From: an uncultured Oscillospiraceae bacterium
GTDB lineage: Bacteria > Bacillota > Clostridia > Oscillospirales > Oscillospiraceae
Assembly: GCA_934512135.1 (NCBI GenBank)
Contig: CAKSWT010000016.1
Span: 15,208 to 79,207 of the forward strand
Direction of reading: 5' to 3'
Length of the DNA stretch: 64,000 nt
Below, in pieces: positions 22,449 to 30,826 of this stretch. The stretch's first letter is position 1. Every line of letters starts with the position of its first letter. Below the pieces are notes generated by a model that made no database searches, was not told where the DNA came from, and was given only the letters and a program-made list of their open reading frames with translations. The position numbers and the translations under genes were made by a program.

Positions 22449-23081
22449 TCAGTTCTCCAACGCTGCCAGGATATCCTTCGTAGCATTTTCGATGGGCTGA
22501 TTGCCCTCCACCTCGGTGAGGATCCCCATGGCCTCATAGAAGGCCTTCAGGGGCTCGGTTTCGTTGTGGAATACCTCCAGCCGATTTTTGACTGTCTCCG
22601 GCGCATCGTCCTTGCGGATGACAAGCTGGGAACCGCAGCTGTCGCAGACGCCCTCCTCCTTGGGAGGATTGGCCTCGATGTGATAGCTGGCGCCGCACTT
22701 GCCGCACACACGCCGTCCGGTCATGCGCTTCTCGATCACCTGGTCGGCAATCTCGATGGACACAACCTTGTCGATCTTAACGTCCTGATTTACCAGGGCT
22801 TCTGCCTGAGGGATGGTCCGGGGCATTCCGTCGAGGATAAAGCCGTTTTTGCAGTCGTCCTGGGCAACACGCTCCTTGACGATGCCGACGATCACCTCGT
22901 CGGGAACCAGCTTTCCGGCGTCCATATAGGACTTTGCCTTCAGGCCGATCTCCGTACCATTTTTGACTGCCTCACGCAGGATGTTGCCGGTGGAGATGGT
23001 GGGAATCCCCAGCTTGGCGCTGATAATCTCAGCCTGGGTACCCTTGCCTGCACCGGGCGCACCAAGAAGAATCACGTTCAT
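22449..23081 (-). CDS. adk: Adenylate kinase (zinc LID form)
   Basis: 210 residues. Interconverts 2 ADP with ATP plus AMP. P-loop 'GAPGAGKGT' (7-15), NMP-binding 'STGNILREAVKNGTEIG', and a long LID with a zinc knuckle 'CGKCGASYH' and 'CDSCG', typical of Gram-positive enzymes. It is 18 bases downstream of secY in the spc operon. Confidence 0.98.
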   Translation of the reverse strand: MNVILLGAPGAGKGTQAEIISAKLGIPTISTGNILREAVKNGTEIGLKAKSYMDAGKLVPDEVIVGIVKERVAQDDCKNGFILDGMPRTIPQAEALVNQDVKIDKVVSIEIADQVIEKRMTGRRVCGKCGASYHIEANPPKEEGVCDSCGSQLVIRKDDAPETVKNRLEVFHNETEPLKAFYEAMGILTEVEGNQPIENATKDILAALEN

Positions 23082-23099
23082 TTACGTTTCCTCCTCTAA

Positions 23100-24401
23100 T
23101 CAGTCAAGAAAGCCCTTGTAATTCCGCATCATCATCTGAGCCTCCAAGGCACGCATGGTCTCCAGGGCAACGCCCACCACAATGATGACGGAGGTACCGC
23201 CAATGGCCAGGCTGGAATAGCCGGAGATGTTGGAGATGATGATCGGCAGAATTGCCACGACACCCAGATACAGGGAGCCAAAGAGCACGATTTTGTGAAT
23301 CACCCGCTGAATAAACTCAGAGGTGGGCCGGCCTGCACGGAAGCCGGGAATAAAGCCGCCGTTCTTCTTGAGGTTGTTGGCAATCTCAATGGGATTGTAC
23401 TGCACTGCTGCATAGAAATAGCCGAAGCCAATGATGAGCAGAAAGTACACGATGGCGTAGATCACGCCTCTGGTGTCGGTGATGTTCAGGAAGAACTTCA
23501 TCACCTTGCCGCTGCCGTCGGTCTTGACAAAGGTCAGGATGGTGGCAGGGAGAGAGGCGATAGACTGGGCGAAGATGATGGGCATAACGCCGGACATATT
23601 CACCTTGATGGGCAGGAACGTGCTCTGTCCACCGTACATTTTGCGGCCGCGCATCTGCTTGGCATACTGGATGGGGATCCGGCGCTCGGCTTCGTTTACG
23701 AAGACGATCACCACCACCAGCGCCAGGGCCAGCACCAGGATGCCCAGATCACCGAAAATACTCTGCGCACCGCCACGGATGTTGGTGATGGCAGATCCCA
23801 CGGTGGAGGGGATTCTGGAGATGATGGACGCAAACAGGATAATGGAAATACCGTTGCCGATACCAAATTCGGTGATCTGCTCACCCAGCCACATAATAAA
23901 TGCGGAGCCTGCAGTGAAGGTCAGGACAATGACCAGTCCCGTGGTGAAACCGCTCTGCGTCAGCAGGTTGTAGTTGCGGAGCATGACGTAGTAGGCAAAG
24001 CCCATGAGCAGTGCCAGGAGCACGGTCACATACCGGGTGATGCTGGCGATCTTCTTCCGGCCCTCTTCACCGCCGTCCTTGGAAAGGCGCTCCAGCGCGG
24101 GAATGCCGATACAAAGAAGCTGCATGATAATGGAGCTGTTGATATAGGGGTTGATGGACAGCGCAAACACCGTTGCACGGGAGAAGGCGCTGCCGCTCAT
24201 GGCGTTATACAGTGCAAGCACTGTATTTGCCAGAGAGCCGCCCTCGTCAAAGAGGCTCTGGAGAGCCTGCCAGTTGACATAGGGCACGGGAACCGCATTG
24301 CCGAACCGATAAATCAGCAGAATGAACAGCGTGAACAGGATCTTCTTACGAAGCTCGGGGGCCTTCCAGGCGCCCTTGAGGGTCTGAAGTGTCTCAGCCA
24401 C
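23100..24401 (-). CDS. secY: Preprotein translocase subunit SecY
   Basis: 433 residues with ten membrane helices, the protein-conducting channel of the Sec system. Signatures include 'GIPALERLSKDGGEEGRKK', 'AFIMWLGEQITEFGIGNGIS' and 'GGFIPGFRAGRPTSEFI'. The stop is adjacent to the next gene boundary (rplO stop at 24402 directly precedes it), as expected for a dense spc operon. Confidence 0.98.
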   Translation of the reverse strand: MAETLQTLKGAWKAPELRKKILFTLFILLIYRFGNAVPVPYVNWQALQSLFDEGGSLANTVLALYNAMSGSAFSRATVFALSINPYINSSIIMQLLCIGIPALERLSKDGGEEGRKKIASITRYVTVLLALLMGFAYYVMLRNYNLLTQSGFTTGLVIVLTFTAGSAFIMWLGEQITEFGIGNGISIILFASIISRIPSTVGSAITNIRGGAQSIFGDLGILVLALALVVVIVFVNEAERRIPIQYAKQMRGRKMYGGQSTFLPIKVNMSGVMPIIFAQSIASLPATILTFVKTDGSGKVMKFFLNITDTRGVIYAIVYFLLIIGFGYFYAAVQYNPIEIANNLKKNGGFIPGFRAGRPTSEFIQRVIHKIVLFGSLYLGVVAILPIIISNISGYSSLAIGGTSVIIVVGVALETMRALEAQMMMRNYKGFLD

Positions 24402-24842
24402 TTAGATCACCTCGGCCTTTCCACCCGCCTGTTCAATCTTTTCCTTGGCAGATTCAGAGAATGCAGCTGCCTTAACTGTAACTTTCTTGGTGAGGTTGCC
24501 GCTGCCCAGCACCTTCAGGCCATTCTTGCAATCAGACAGAATGCCCTTCTCGATGAGGGTCTGAGCAGTGATCTCAGCGCCGTCCTCGAAACGCTCCAGC
24601 ACGGAGACGTTCACGGTGGTCAAAGGCTTCGCAAAGATATTGTTGAAGCCCCGCTTCGGAACACGTCTCGCCAAAGGCATCTGGCCGCCTTCGAATCCTC
24701 TTCTGACCTTACCGCCGCTGCGGGCCTTCTGACCCTTGTGTCCGCGGCCGCCGGTTTTGCCGTTGCCGGAACCATGACCACGGCCCTTACGCTTGCCGAC
24801 CTGAGTAGAACCGGCAACCGGAGCAAGTTCATGTAAGTTCAT
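24402..24842 (-). CDS. rplO: 50S ribosomal protein L15
   Basis: 146 residues with the Gly/Lys-rich N-terminal extension 'GKRKGRGHGSGNGKTGGRG' that threads into 23S rRNA, and the globular domain ending 'FSESAKEKIEQAGGKAEVI'. It lies between rpmD and secY. Confidence 0.98.
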   Translation of the reverse strand: MNLHELAPVAGSTQVGKRKGRGHGSGNGKTGGRGHKGQKARSGGKVRRGFEGGQMPLARRVPKRGFNNIFAKPLTTVNVSVLERFEDGAEITAQTLIEKGILSDCKNGLKVLGSGNLTKKVTVKAAAFSESAKEKIEQAGGKAEVI

Positions 24843-24856
24843 CTACTTGCACCTCC

Positions 24857-25039
24857 TTACTGTTCCTCGGTGACCTTCAGCAGATAGCCGATCTGGGCGA
24901 TCTTGCCGCGGGTCTGAGCATTGTCGGGCTGAACGGTCGTCTGACCGATTCTGCGAAGCCCGAGAGAATTGGCTGTTGCAATGTGCTTGTCAAGACGACC
25001 GTTGAGGCTCTTGACCAGCTCGATTTTCAGATTTGCCAT
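24857..25039 (-). CDS. rpmD: 50S ribosomal protein L30
   Basis: 60 residues, the normal bacterial length, 'LKIELVKSLNGRLDKHIAT' to 'GKIAQIGYLLKVTEEQ'. Between rpsE (13 bases) and rplO. Confidence 0.97.
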   Translation of the reverse strand: MANLKIELVKSLNGRLDKHIATANSLGLRRIGQTTVQPDNAQTRGKIAQIGYLLKVTEEQ

Positions 25040-25052
25040 TGTGCAGCCCTCC

Positions 25053-25565
25053 TTAACCCAAGATTTCTTCGACGCTCTTACCTCTGATCCGAGCGACCTC
25101 CTCGGGGCCGCGCAGCGCCATCAGGCCGTTAAAGGTAGCCTTCACGACGTTCTGGGGGTTCTTGGAGCGCATGCATTTTGCACGAATGTTGGTGATACCG
25201 GCTGCCTCCATCACGGAACGGACTGCGCCGCCGGCGATCACGCCGGTACCGACGCGAGCAGGCATCATCAGCACGGTGCCGGCGCCATAGATACCGGTCA
25301 CCTCGTGGGGAATGGTAGTGCCGGACAGGGTGATCTGTACCATGTTCTTCTTGGCGTCAGCGATGCCCTTCAGGATCGCCTCGGACACCTCGGAAGCCTT
25401 GCCCAGACCATAGCCGACCTTGCCCTTACCGTCGCCAACGACGACCAGTGCGGCAAACTTGTAGATACGGCCGCCCTTCACGGTCTTGGAAACACGGTTC
25501 AGGGAGACGACTTTCTCAATATACTCCTGTGCAGCTTCATCCTTTGCTGCTCTGTTGTAAGCCAT
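25053..25565 (-). CDS. rpsE: 30S ribosomal protein S5
   Basis: 170 residues. The S5 double-stranded-RNA-binding fold 'EKVVSLNRVSKTVKGGRIYK' and the C-terminal domain 'GGAVRSVMEAAGITNIRAK' affect decoding accuracy and mRNA helicase activity at the entry site. Spc operon position after rplR. Confidence 0.98.
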   Translation of the reverse strand: MAYNRAAKDEAAQEYIEKVVSLNRVSKTVKGGRIYKFAALVVVGDGKGKVGYGLGKASEVSEAILKGIADAKKNMVQITLSGTTIPHEVTGIYGAGTVLMMPARVGTGVIAGGAVRSVMEAAGITNIRAKCMRSKNPQNVVKATFNGLMALRGPEEVARIRGKSVEEILG

Positions 25566-25585
25566 TGTATTGTCCTCCTCCCGAC

Positions 25586-25948
25586 TTAAAATTCCAGGCC
25601 GCCTTCACGGGCGCCCTCTGCCAGTTCCTGCACACGGCCATGATAGAGATAGCCGCCGCGGTCGAACACGACATTTACGATTCCCTTGTCCTTGGCACGC
25701 TGGGCCAGGAGCTCACCGACCTTGCGGGCGGCCTCCTTATTGCCGGTGGTAGCGCCCTCGAAGGACTTCTCCAGGGAGGAAGCGGAGACCAGGGTGACGC
25801 CATTGACGTCGTCGATGATCTGCGCATAGATGTTCGCATTGCTGCGGAACACGTTCAGACGAGGTCTCTCGGGCGTGCCGGAGATCTTGGCGCGAACTCT
25901 CTTGTGGCGCTTCAGACGCTGCGCATTGGTATTGGGTCTCTTAATCAT
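25586..25948 (-). CDS. rplR: 50S ribosomal protein L18
   Basis: 120 residues, binds 5S rRNA with L5. 'RLKRHKRVRAKISGTPERPR' and the C-terminal 'VVFDRGGYLYHGRVQELAEG' are the family signature. Between rplF and rpsE. Confidence 0.98.
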   Translation of the reverse strand: MIKRPNTNAQRLKRHKRVRAKISGTPERPRLNVFRSNANIYAQIIDDVNGVTLVSASSLEKSFEGATTGNKEAARKVGELLAQRAKDKGIVNVVFDRGGYLYHGRVQELAEGAREGGLEF

Positions 25949-25964
25949 TTAGGCACACCTCCTA

Positions 25965-26516
25965 TTACTTCTTACCTGCGGTCTTGCCTTCCTTACGGCG
26001 CACGACCTCGGTAGCGTATTTGATACCCTTGCCCTTGTAAGGCTCGGGGGGTCTCTTCCCTCTCACTTCCGCGGCGAACTGACCAACCTGCTGCTTGTCA
26101 ATGCCGTGGATAATGATCTTGTTGGTGGACTTTTCGGGAACCTCGATGGTGATGCCGGGAACCTCATCCACGCACACGTCATGGGAGAAACCGAGCTTCA
26201 TCACAAGCTGGGTGCCCTTCTTCTCAACTCTGTAGCCGACGCCGTTGACCTCAAGCTCCTTCTTATAGCCCTCGGTGACACCCACGATCATGTTGTGGAC
26301 CAGGGTACGGGTCAGGCCGTGCAGGCTGCGGTTGAGCTTTTCGTCGTTGGGACGGGTCACATGGATGACGCCGTCAGCGCAGGTGATGTTCATATTGGGA
26401 TGCAGGGTCTTAGTCAGCTCCCCCTTGGGGCCCTTGACGGTGACAACATTCCCCTCGCCGATGGTGACCTCAACGCCTGCAGGTACTGTGATGGGCATTC
26501 TGCCGATACGAGACAT
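25965..26516 (-). CDS. rplF: 50S ribosomal protein L6
   Basis: 183 residues made of two related alpha/beta domains, near the factor-binding site. 'MSRIGRMPITVPAGVEVTI' and 'RGKRPPEPYKGKGIKYATE' are diagnostic. A Lys-rich tail ends the protein ('KEGKTAGKK'). Confidence 0.98.
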   Translation of the reverse strand: MSRIGRMPITVPAGVEVTIGEGNVVTVKGPKGELTKTLHPNMNITCADGVIHVTRPNDEKLNRSLHGLTRTLVHNMIVGVTEGYKKELEVNGVGYRVEKKGTQLVMKLGFSHDVCVDEVPGITIEVPEKSTNKIIIHGIDKQQVGQFAAEVRGKRPPEPYKGKGIKYATEVVRRKEGKTAGKK

Positions 26517-26531
26517 ACAGCTTTACCTCCT

Positions 26532-26927
26532 TTACCATACAAACGCCAGGACTTCACCGCCGACATGCTCCTTGCGAGCATTCTTGTCGGTCATGACGCC
26601 CTTGGAAGTGGAAATGATTGCAATGCCCAGGCCGCGGAGCACCTTGGGAAGGTCGTCGGCGCCGGCGTACATACGCAGGCCGGGCTTGGACACACGGCGG
26701 AGGCCGGTGATGACCTTCTCCTTGCCCAGGTACTTCAGGGTGATCTTGATCACGCCCTGGTTGCCGTCCTCGATGAACTGGTAGGACTTGATATAGCCCT
26801 CCTCCACCAGGATCTTGGCGATGGCCAGCTTCAGCTTGGAAGCAGGCACGTCAACGGTCTCATGCCGAGCATTGTTGGCATTTCTGATACGGGTGAGCAT
26901 ATCAGCGATAGGATCAGTGATTTGCAT
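26532..26927 (-). CDS. rpsH: 30S ribosomal protein S8
   Basis: 131 residues, early 16S binder (central domain). 'DPIADMLTRIRNANNARHET' and 'STSKGVMTDKNARKEHVGG' are diagnostic. In E. coli S8 represses the spc operon by binding its own mRNA. Here a structured 95-base gap lies directly upstream (26928-27022). Confidence 0.98.
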   Translation of the reverse strand: MQITDPIADMLTRIRNANNARHETVDVPASKLKLAIAKILVEEGYIKSYQFIEDGNQGVIKITLKYLGKEKVITGLRRVSKPGLRMYAGADDLPKVLRGLGIAIISTSKGVMTDKNARKEHVGGEVLAFVW

Positions 26928-27022
26928 TTGTTTACCTCCTGTTAGAATTACAGCCGTCGGCTGTTGTGATGCCGGAGTATCTTTCGGGTGGAGTACACCG
27001 AAAGACTTCCGACGTCCTTATA
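26928..27022 (-). promoter_or_regulatory. Structured rpsN-rpsH gap, candidate r-protein control RNA
   Basis: On the minus strand there are two hairpins. One has CTTTCGG/CCGAAAG pairing (26981-27004) extended by near-complementary CGGAAGT/ACTCCGG arms. The other is ACAGCCG-A-CGGCTGT (26950-26964). Other gaps within spc are mostly under 20 bases, so this one probably has a function. S8 feedback control is a hypothesis. Confidence 0.5.
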
Positions 27023-27208
27023 TTACCAGCTAGCCTTCTTGACGCCAGGGATCTGGCCCTTGTAGGCAAGCTCTCTGAAGCAAATACGGCACACGCCGTA
27101 GTTGCGCAGATACGCATGGGGTCTGCCGCAGATCTTGCAGCGATTGTAGTAGCGAGTAGAGAACTTGGGATCTCTCTTCTGCTTCATAATCATAGACGTT
27201 TTAGCCAT
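27023..27208 (-). CDS. rpsN: 30S ribosomal protein S14, zinc form (type Z)
   Basis: 61 residues, the short zinc-containing type with 'CKIC' and 'CRIC' flanking 'GRPHAYLRNYGV'. The zinc-free long S14 is absent here. Located between rplE and rpsH. Confidence 0.98.
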   Translation of the reverse strand: MAKTSMIMKQKRDPKFSTRYYNRCKICGRPHAYLRNYGVCRICFRELAYKGQIPGVKKASW

Positions 27209-27220
27209 ATTGCGCCTCCA

Positions 27221-27766
27221 TTAGTTGTAGAAGGGAGCGCCAACCAGGGTCAGCAGCTCTTTTGCCTCTTCGTCGGTCTTGGCAGTGGTGCAGATGACCA
27301 CGTCCATGCCGCGAATTGCGTCAACCTTATCGTACTCGATCTCAGGGAAGATGAGCTGCTCCTTGATGCCGAAGCAATAGTTTCCTCTGCCGTCGAAGGA
27401 GTTGGGGTTAATGCCGCGGAAGTCACGAACACGGGGCAGCGCCACGTTGAACAGACGATCCAGGAACTCCCACATCTTGTCCTGACGGAGGGTGACCTTC
27501 ACGCCAACCGTCTGGCCTTCCCGGACCTTGAAGTTCGCAACGGACTTCTTGGCCTTGGTGGGAACGGCCTTCTGACCGGTGATGGCGGTGATGTCATTGA
27601 TGATGGCTTCTACGACCTTAGCGTTGTCCTTGGCCTCGGAGGAACCAACATTCACAACGACCTTGTCGATCTTGGGGATCTCCATGACGCTTTTGTACTG
27701 GAACTTCGTCATCAGCGCCGGGGCGATCTCAGCCTTGTATTTGTCTTTGAGTCTAGGCACAGTCAA
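27221..27766 (-). CDS. rplE: 50S ribosomal protein L5
   Basis: 181 residues, 5S rRNA binder in the central protuberance. 'VVNVGSSEAKDNAKVVE', 'RVRDFRGINPNSFDGRGNY' and 'GMDVVICTTAKTDEEAKELL' are diagnostic. Between rplX and rpsN. Confidence 0.98.
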   Translation of the reverse strand: MTVPRLKDKYKAEIAPALMTKFQYKSVMEIPKIDKVVVNVGSSEAKDNAKVVEAIINDITAITGQKAVPTKAKKSVANFKVREGQTVGVKVTLRQDKMWEFLDRLFNVALPRVRDFRGINPNSFDGRGNYCFGIKEQLIFPEIEYDKVDAIRGMDVVICTTAKTDEEAKELLTLVGAPFYN

Positions 27767-27775
27767 TTCCTCCCC

Positions 27776-28099
27776 TTAAAAAGTCTCGCCGCAGCCGCGC
27801 TTGCCGCTGCAGAAGCGGGTCTTGGTGCCGTCTTCCAGGAACTTATAGCCGCAGCGGGTGGGCTTGCCACACTTGGGGCACACGAGCATGACCTTGCTGG
27901 CACGCATGGGAATGGCCTTGCGGATGATGCCGCTTTCCTCACCCTGGCGGGTAGCCTTGGTGTGGCGGTCAGCCATGTTGATGCCCTCCACCAGAACCTT
28001 GCCCACGGTGGGCATGGTGGCGAGAACCTTACCCTGCTTGCCCTTGTCCTTGCCGGACAGAACAACTACGGTATCATTCTTTTTGATCTTCATATTCAT
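27776..28099 (-). CDS. rplX: 50S ribosomal protein L24
   Basis: 107 residues. The KOW domain 'KKNDTVVVLSGKDKGKQGKV' begins the protein. The C-terminal part carries 'CPKCGKPTRCG' and two further Cys ('FCSGKRGCGE'), a probable zinc ribbon. Assembly-initiator protein of the 50S subunit. Confidence 0.97.
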   Translation of the reverse strand: MNMKIKKNDTVVVLSGKDKGKQGKVLATMPTVGKVLVEGINMADRHTKATRQGEESGIIRKAIPMRASKVMLVCPKCGKPTRCGYKFLEDGTKTRFCSGKRGCGETF

Positions 28100-28108
28100 G
28101 GTACCCCC

Positions 28109-28477
28109 TTAAATGACTTCCGGAGCCAGGGACAGGATCTTCATGTAGTCCTTGTCGCGGAGCTCTCTTGCCACAGGCCCAAAGATACGGGTGCCTCTGG
28201 GGTTCTTGTCGTCCTTAATGAGGACGGCGGCGTTCTCGTCGAAGCGCACATAGGTACCGTCGGCACGGCGCACGCCGCGGACAGTCCGAACGATCACAGC
28301 CTTGACGACCTCGCCCTTCTTCACGGTGCCGCCGGGAGCAGCCTTCCGCACGGAAGCCACGATCACATCGCCGATGTTGCCGTAGCGACGGGAGGAACCG
28401 CCCATAACACGGATGCACTTAATCTCTTTGGCGCCGGTATTATCGGCAACCTTCAGGTAACTTTCCTGCTGAATCAT
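28109..28477 (-). CDS. rplN: 50S ribosomal protein L14
   Basis: 122 residues, the invariant length, 'MIQQESYLKVADNTGAKEI' to 'RELRDKDYMKILSLAPEVI'. Binds 23S rRNA and forms intersubunit bridges. Between rpsQ and rplX. Confidence 0.98.
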   Translation of the reverse strand: MIQQESYLKVADNTGAKEIKCIRVMGGSSRRYGNIGDVIVASVRKAAPGGTVKKGEVVKAVIVRTVRGVRRADGTYVRFDENAAVLIKDDKNPRGTRIFGPVARELRDKDYMKILSLAPEVI

Positions 28478-28490
28478 CGAACCGGCCTCC

Positions 28491-28754
28491 TTACTTCGCT
28501 TTTTCGATAATCTCTACCAGTCTCCAGCGCTTGTCCTTGGACAGGGGACGGGTCTCCATGACGCGGACGGTGTCGCCGATGCCGCACTCATTGTTCTCGT
28601 CATGCGCTTTGAGCTTGTAGGTTCTCTTAATGGTCTTCTTGTAGAGGGCATGCTGTACGCTGTCCTGAATCGCAACCACGATTGTCTTATCCATCTTGTT
28701 GGAGACGACGGTGCCAACCCTGGTTTTGCGGAAAGCTCTTGTTTCTTCGCTCAC
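28491..28754 (-). CDS. rpsQ: 30S ribosomal protein S17
   Basis: 87 residues of OB fold, 'FRKTRVGTVVSNKMDKTIVV' and 'GDTVRVMETRPLSKDKRWRL'. Binds helix 11 of 16S rRNA. Between rpmC and rplN. Confidence 0.98.
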   Translation of the reverse strand: MSEETRAFRKTRVGTVVSNKMDKTIVVAIQDSVQHALYKKTIKRTYKLKAHDENNECGIGDTVRVMETRPLSKDKRWRLVEIIEKAK

Positions 28755-28768
28755 TTGAGTTTACCTCC

Positions 28769-28972
28769 TTAGGCTTCGGTCCGAAGCTCCCTTTCGCGTA
28801 AAATAGTCTTGACTCGGGCAATATCCTTCTTCACAGTCTGGATCTTAATGGGGTTATCCAGCTGATTGGTCGCATGCTGCATACGCAGGAAGAAGAGGTC
28901 CTTCTTCAGAGCAGCCAGCTGTGCTTCCAGCTCAGCGGTGGTCTTATCGCGTAATTCGTTTGCCTTCATCAT
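28769..28972 (-). CDS. rpmC: 50S ribosomal protein L29
   Basis: 67 residues, an all-helical protein at the exit tunnel where SRP and trigger factor dock. 'ANELRDKTTAELEAQLAALK' is typical. The first of two consecutive ATG codons overlaps the rplP stop by one base. The second is equally possible. Confidence 0.96.
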   Translation of the reverse strand: MMKANELRDKTTAELEAQLAALKKDLFFLRMQHATNQLDNPIKIQTVKKDIARVKTILRERELRTEA

Positions 28973-29406
28973 TATTCACCACCATTTCCGGATTCGGTGT
29001 CTTCCTTCGCCACGATCTTGCACTTGACAGGCAGCTTGTGGATAGCAAGACGGAGTGCTTCCTGGGCGACTTCCTTGGAAACGCCGCCGATCTCAAACAT
29101 GACCTTCCCAGGTTTCACAACCGCAACCCAGAACTCGGGTGCGCCTTTACCGGAACCCATTCGAGTACCGATGGCTTTCTTGGAAACGGGCTTGTCAGGG
29201 AAAATTTTGATCCAAACCTTACCGCCACGCTTGGTAGAACGGGTCATGGCGACACGGGCGGCTTCGATCTGATTGCTGGTGATCCAGCCGGGCTCGCAGG
29301 CGGCGATACCGTAATCGCCATAAGCCACAAAATTGCCGCGGGAAGCAGCGCCCTTCATGCGGCCTCTCTGCTGCTTGCGGTATTTAACTCTCTTAGGCAG
29401 AAGCAT
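28972..29406 (-). CDS. rplP: 50S ribosomal protein L16
   Basis: 144 residues, 'MLLPKRVKYRKQQRGRMKG' and 'ARVAMTRSTKRGGKVWIKIF'. Contacts the A-site tRNA elbow. The start overlaps the rpsC stop by one base (TGATG), indicating coupled translation. Confidence 0.98.
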   Translation of the reverse strand: MLLPKRVKYRKQQRGRMKGAASRGNFVAYGDYGIAACEPGWITSNQIEAARVAMTRSTKRGGKVWIKIFPDKPVSKKAIGTRMGSGKGAPEFWVAVVKPGKVMFEIGGVSKEVAQEALRLAIHKLPVKCKIVAKEDTESGNGGE

Positions 29407-30170
29407 CAGCGGTTGCCTCCTTCCCTCCGGCTGTTATTTCTGTTGCCGTTGTTTCTGTAGCCTCCACGGCGATCGCCGCGGCGGTCATTGTTTCTGCGTT
29501 CACGTCTGGGCTGCTCAACTCTGGTCTCACGGAGGGTGGAGTTAAGAACCTCGCCCTTGTAGATCCAGACCTTGACGCCGCACTTGCCATAAGTGGTGTT
29601 TGCCTCAGCAAAGCCATAGTCGATGTCAGCGCGGATGGTCTGCAGCGGAATGGTGCCCTCATGATAGGACTCGCTGCGGGCGATCTCAGCGCCGCCGAGA
29701 CGGCCGCCGCAGGTGACCTTGATGCCCTTGGCGCCAAGGCGGGTTGCGTTCTGCATGGCCTTCTTCATGGCTCTTCTGTAGCCGATACGCTTCTCCAGCT
29801 GAGAAGCGATGTTCTCTGCCACCAGCTGGGCGTTCACGTCGGGGCTTCTCACCTCAACGATGTTCACGGCCACAGGCTTCTTCAGCATGGCCTCCAGCTT
29901 CAGGCGGAGCTTCTCGATCTCGCTGCCGCCCTTGCCGATGACCACACCGGGACGGGAGCAGTGAATGTTGATGCGGATCTTAGCCGCGTTGTCTCTCTCA
30001 ATTTCGATCTTGGCGATACCGGCAGAGTACAGGGTGCTCTTGAGGTACTTGCGGATGTTGTAATCCTCGACCACCAGATCACCGACTTTGTCCTCGCGGG
30101 CATACCATCTAGAGTCCCAATCCTTGATTACGCCGACGCGCAGTCCATGGGGATTAACTTTCTGTCCCAT
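29406..30170 (-). CDS. rpsC: 30S ribosomal protein S3
   Basis: 254 residues. A KH domain ('RPGVVIGKGGSEIEKLR') and the C-terminal S3 domain line the mRNA entry channel. The tail after about residue 215 is an unusually long Arg/Asn/Gly-rich extension ('RRERRNNDRRGDRRGG' and onward), probably disordered and RNA-binding. Between rplV and rplP. Confidence 0.98.
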   Translation of the reverse strand: MGQKVNPHGLRVGVIKDWDSRWYAREDKVGDLVVEDYNIRKYLKSTLYSAGIAKIEIERDNAAKIRINIHCSRPGVVIGKGGSEIEKLRLKLEAMLKKPVAVNIVEVRSPDVNAQLVAENIASQLEKRIGYRRAMKKAMQNATRLGAKGIKVTCGGRLGGAEIARSESYHEGTIPLQTIRADIDYGFAEANTTYGKCGVKVWIYKGEVLNSTLRETRVEQPRRERRNNDRRGDRRGGYRNNGNRNNSRREGGNR

Positions 30171-30185
30171 AAGTTACCTCCTGCC

Positions 30186-30521
30186 TTAGTCCTTCTCGCT
30201 GACCACAACTGTGATGTGAGAGGTTCTCTTGTTGATTCTGTAGGATCTGCCCTGTGCCCGCGGCATGGCCCGCTTGAGGATGGGGCCGGGGTCAGCGGAG
30301 ACAGCAGATACATAGAGCTTCTCGACATCCATGGAGTGGTTGTTCTCTGCATTGGCCACCGCGCTGTTCAGCAGCTTCAGAAGAAGCTCAGAAGCAGCCT
30401 TGGGGGTCTGCATAAGAATTGCGGTCGCAGTCTTCACATCCTTACCGCGGATCAGGTCGCAGACGATCTGGACCTTGCGGGGGGAAATGCGGGCGTAACT
30501 CAGGTGTGCTTTCGCTTCCAT
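30186..30521 (-). CDS. rplV: 50S ribosomal protein L22
   Basis: 111 residues. 'AHLSYARISPRKVQIVCDLI' and the beta-hairpin region that narrows the exit tunnel ('GPILKRAMPRAQGRSYRINK') are present. No deletion is seen in the hairpin, which is the site of macrolide resistance changes. Confidence 0.98.
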   Translation of the reverse strand: MEAKAHLSYARISPRKVQIVCDLIRGKDVKTATAILMQTPKAASELLLKLLNSAVANAENNHSMDVEKLYVSAVSADPGPILKRAMPRAQGRSYRINKRTSHITVVVSEKD

Positions 30522-30535
30522 TTATAGCTTCCTCC

Positions 30536-30814
30536 TTACTTGGAATTGGTGGTCTTGCTGCCAGAATGACCTCTGAAGGTTCTGGTGGGAGCAAATTCGC
30601 CCAGCTTGTGACCAACCATGTCCTCGGTGATATAGACAGGAACGTGCTTCCGGCCGTCATGCACAGCGATGGTGTGGCCGACGAAGGAGGGGAAAATGGT
30701 GGATGCTCTGGACCAGGTCTTGAGCACCTTTTTCTCATTAGCCTTGTTGAGTTCCTCCACGCGCTTGTACAGCTCAGGAGCAACGAAAGGGCCTTTTTTA
30801 ATGCTTCTGCTCAT
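30536..30814 (-). CDS. rpsS: 30S ribosomal protein S19
   Basis: 92 residues, 'MSRSIKKGPFVAPELYKRVE' and 'GHKLGEFAPTRTFRGHSG'. Head protein binding with S13. Between rplB and rplV. Confidence 0.98.
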   Translation of the reverse strand: MSRSIKKGPFVAPELYKRVEELNKANEKKVLKTWSRASTIFPSFVGHTIAVHDGRKHVPVYITEDMVGHKLGEFAPTRTFRGHSGSKTTNSK

Positions 30815-30826
30815 TGTGTTTCCTCC

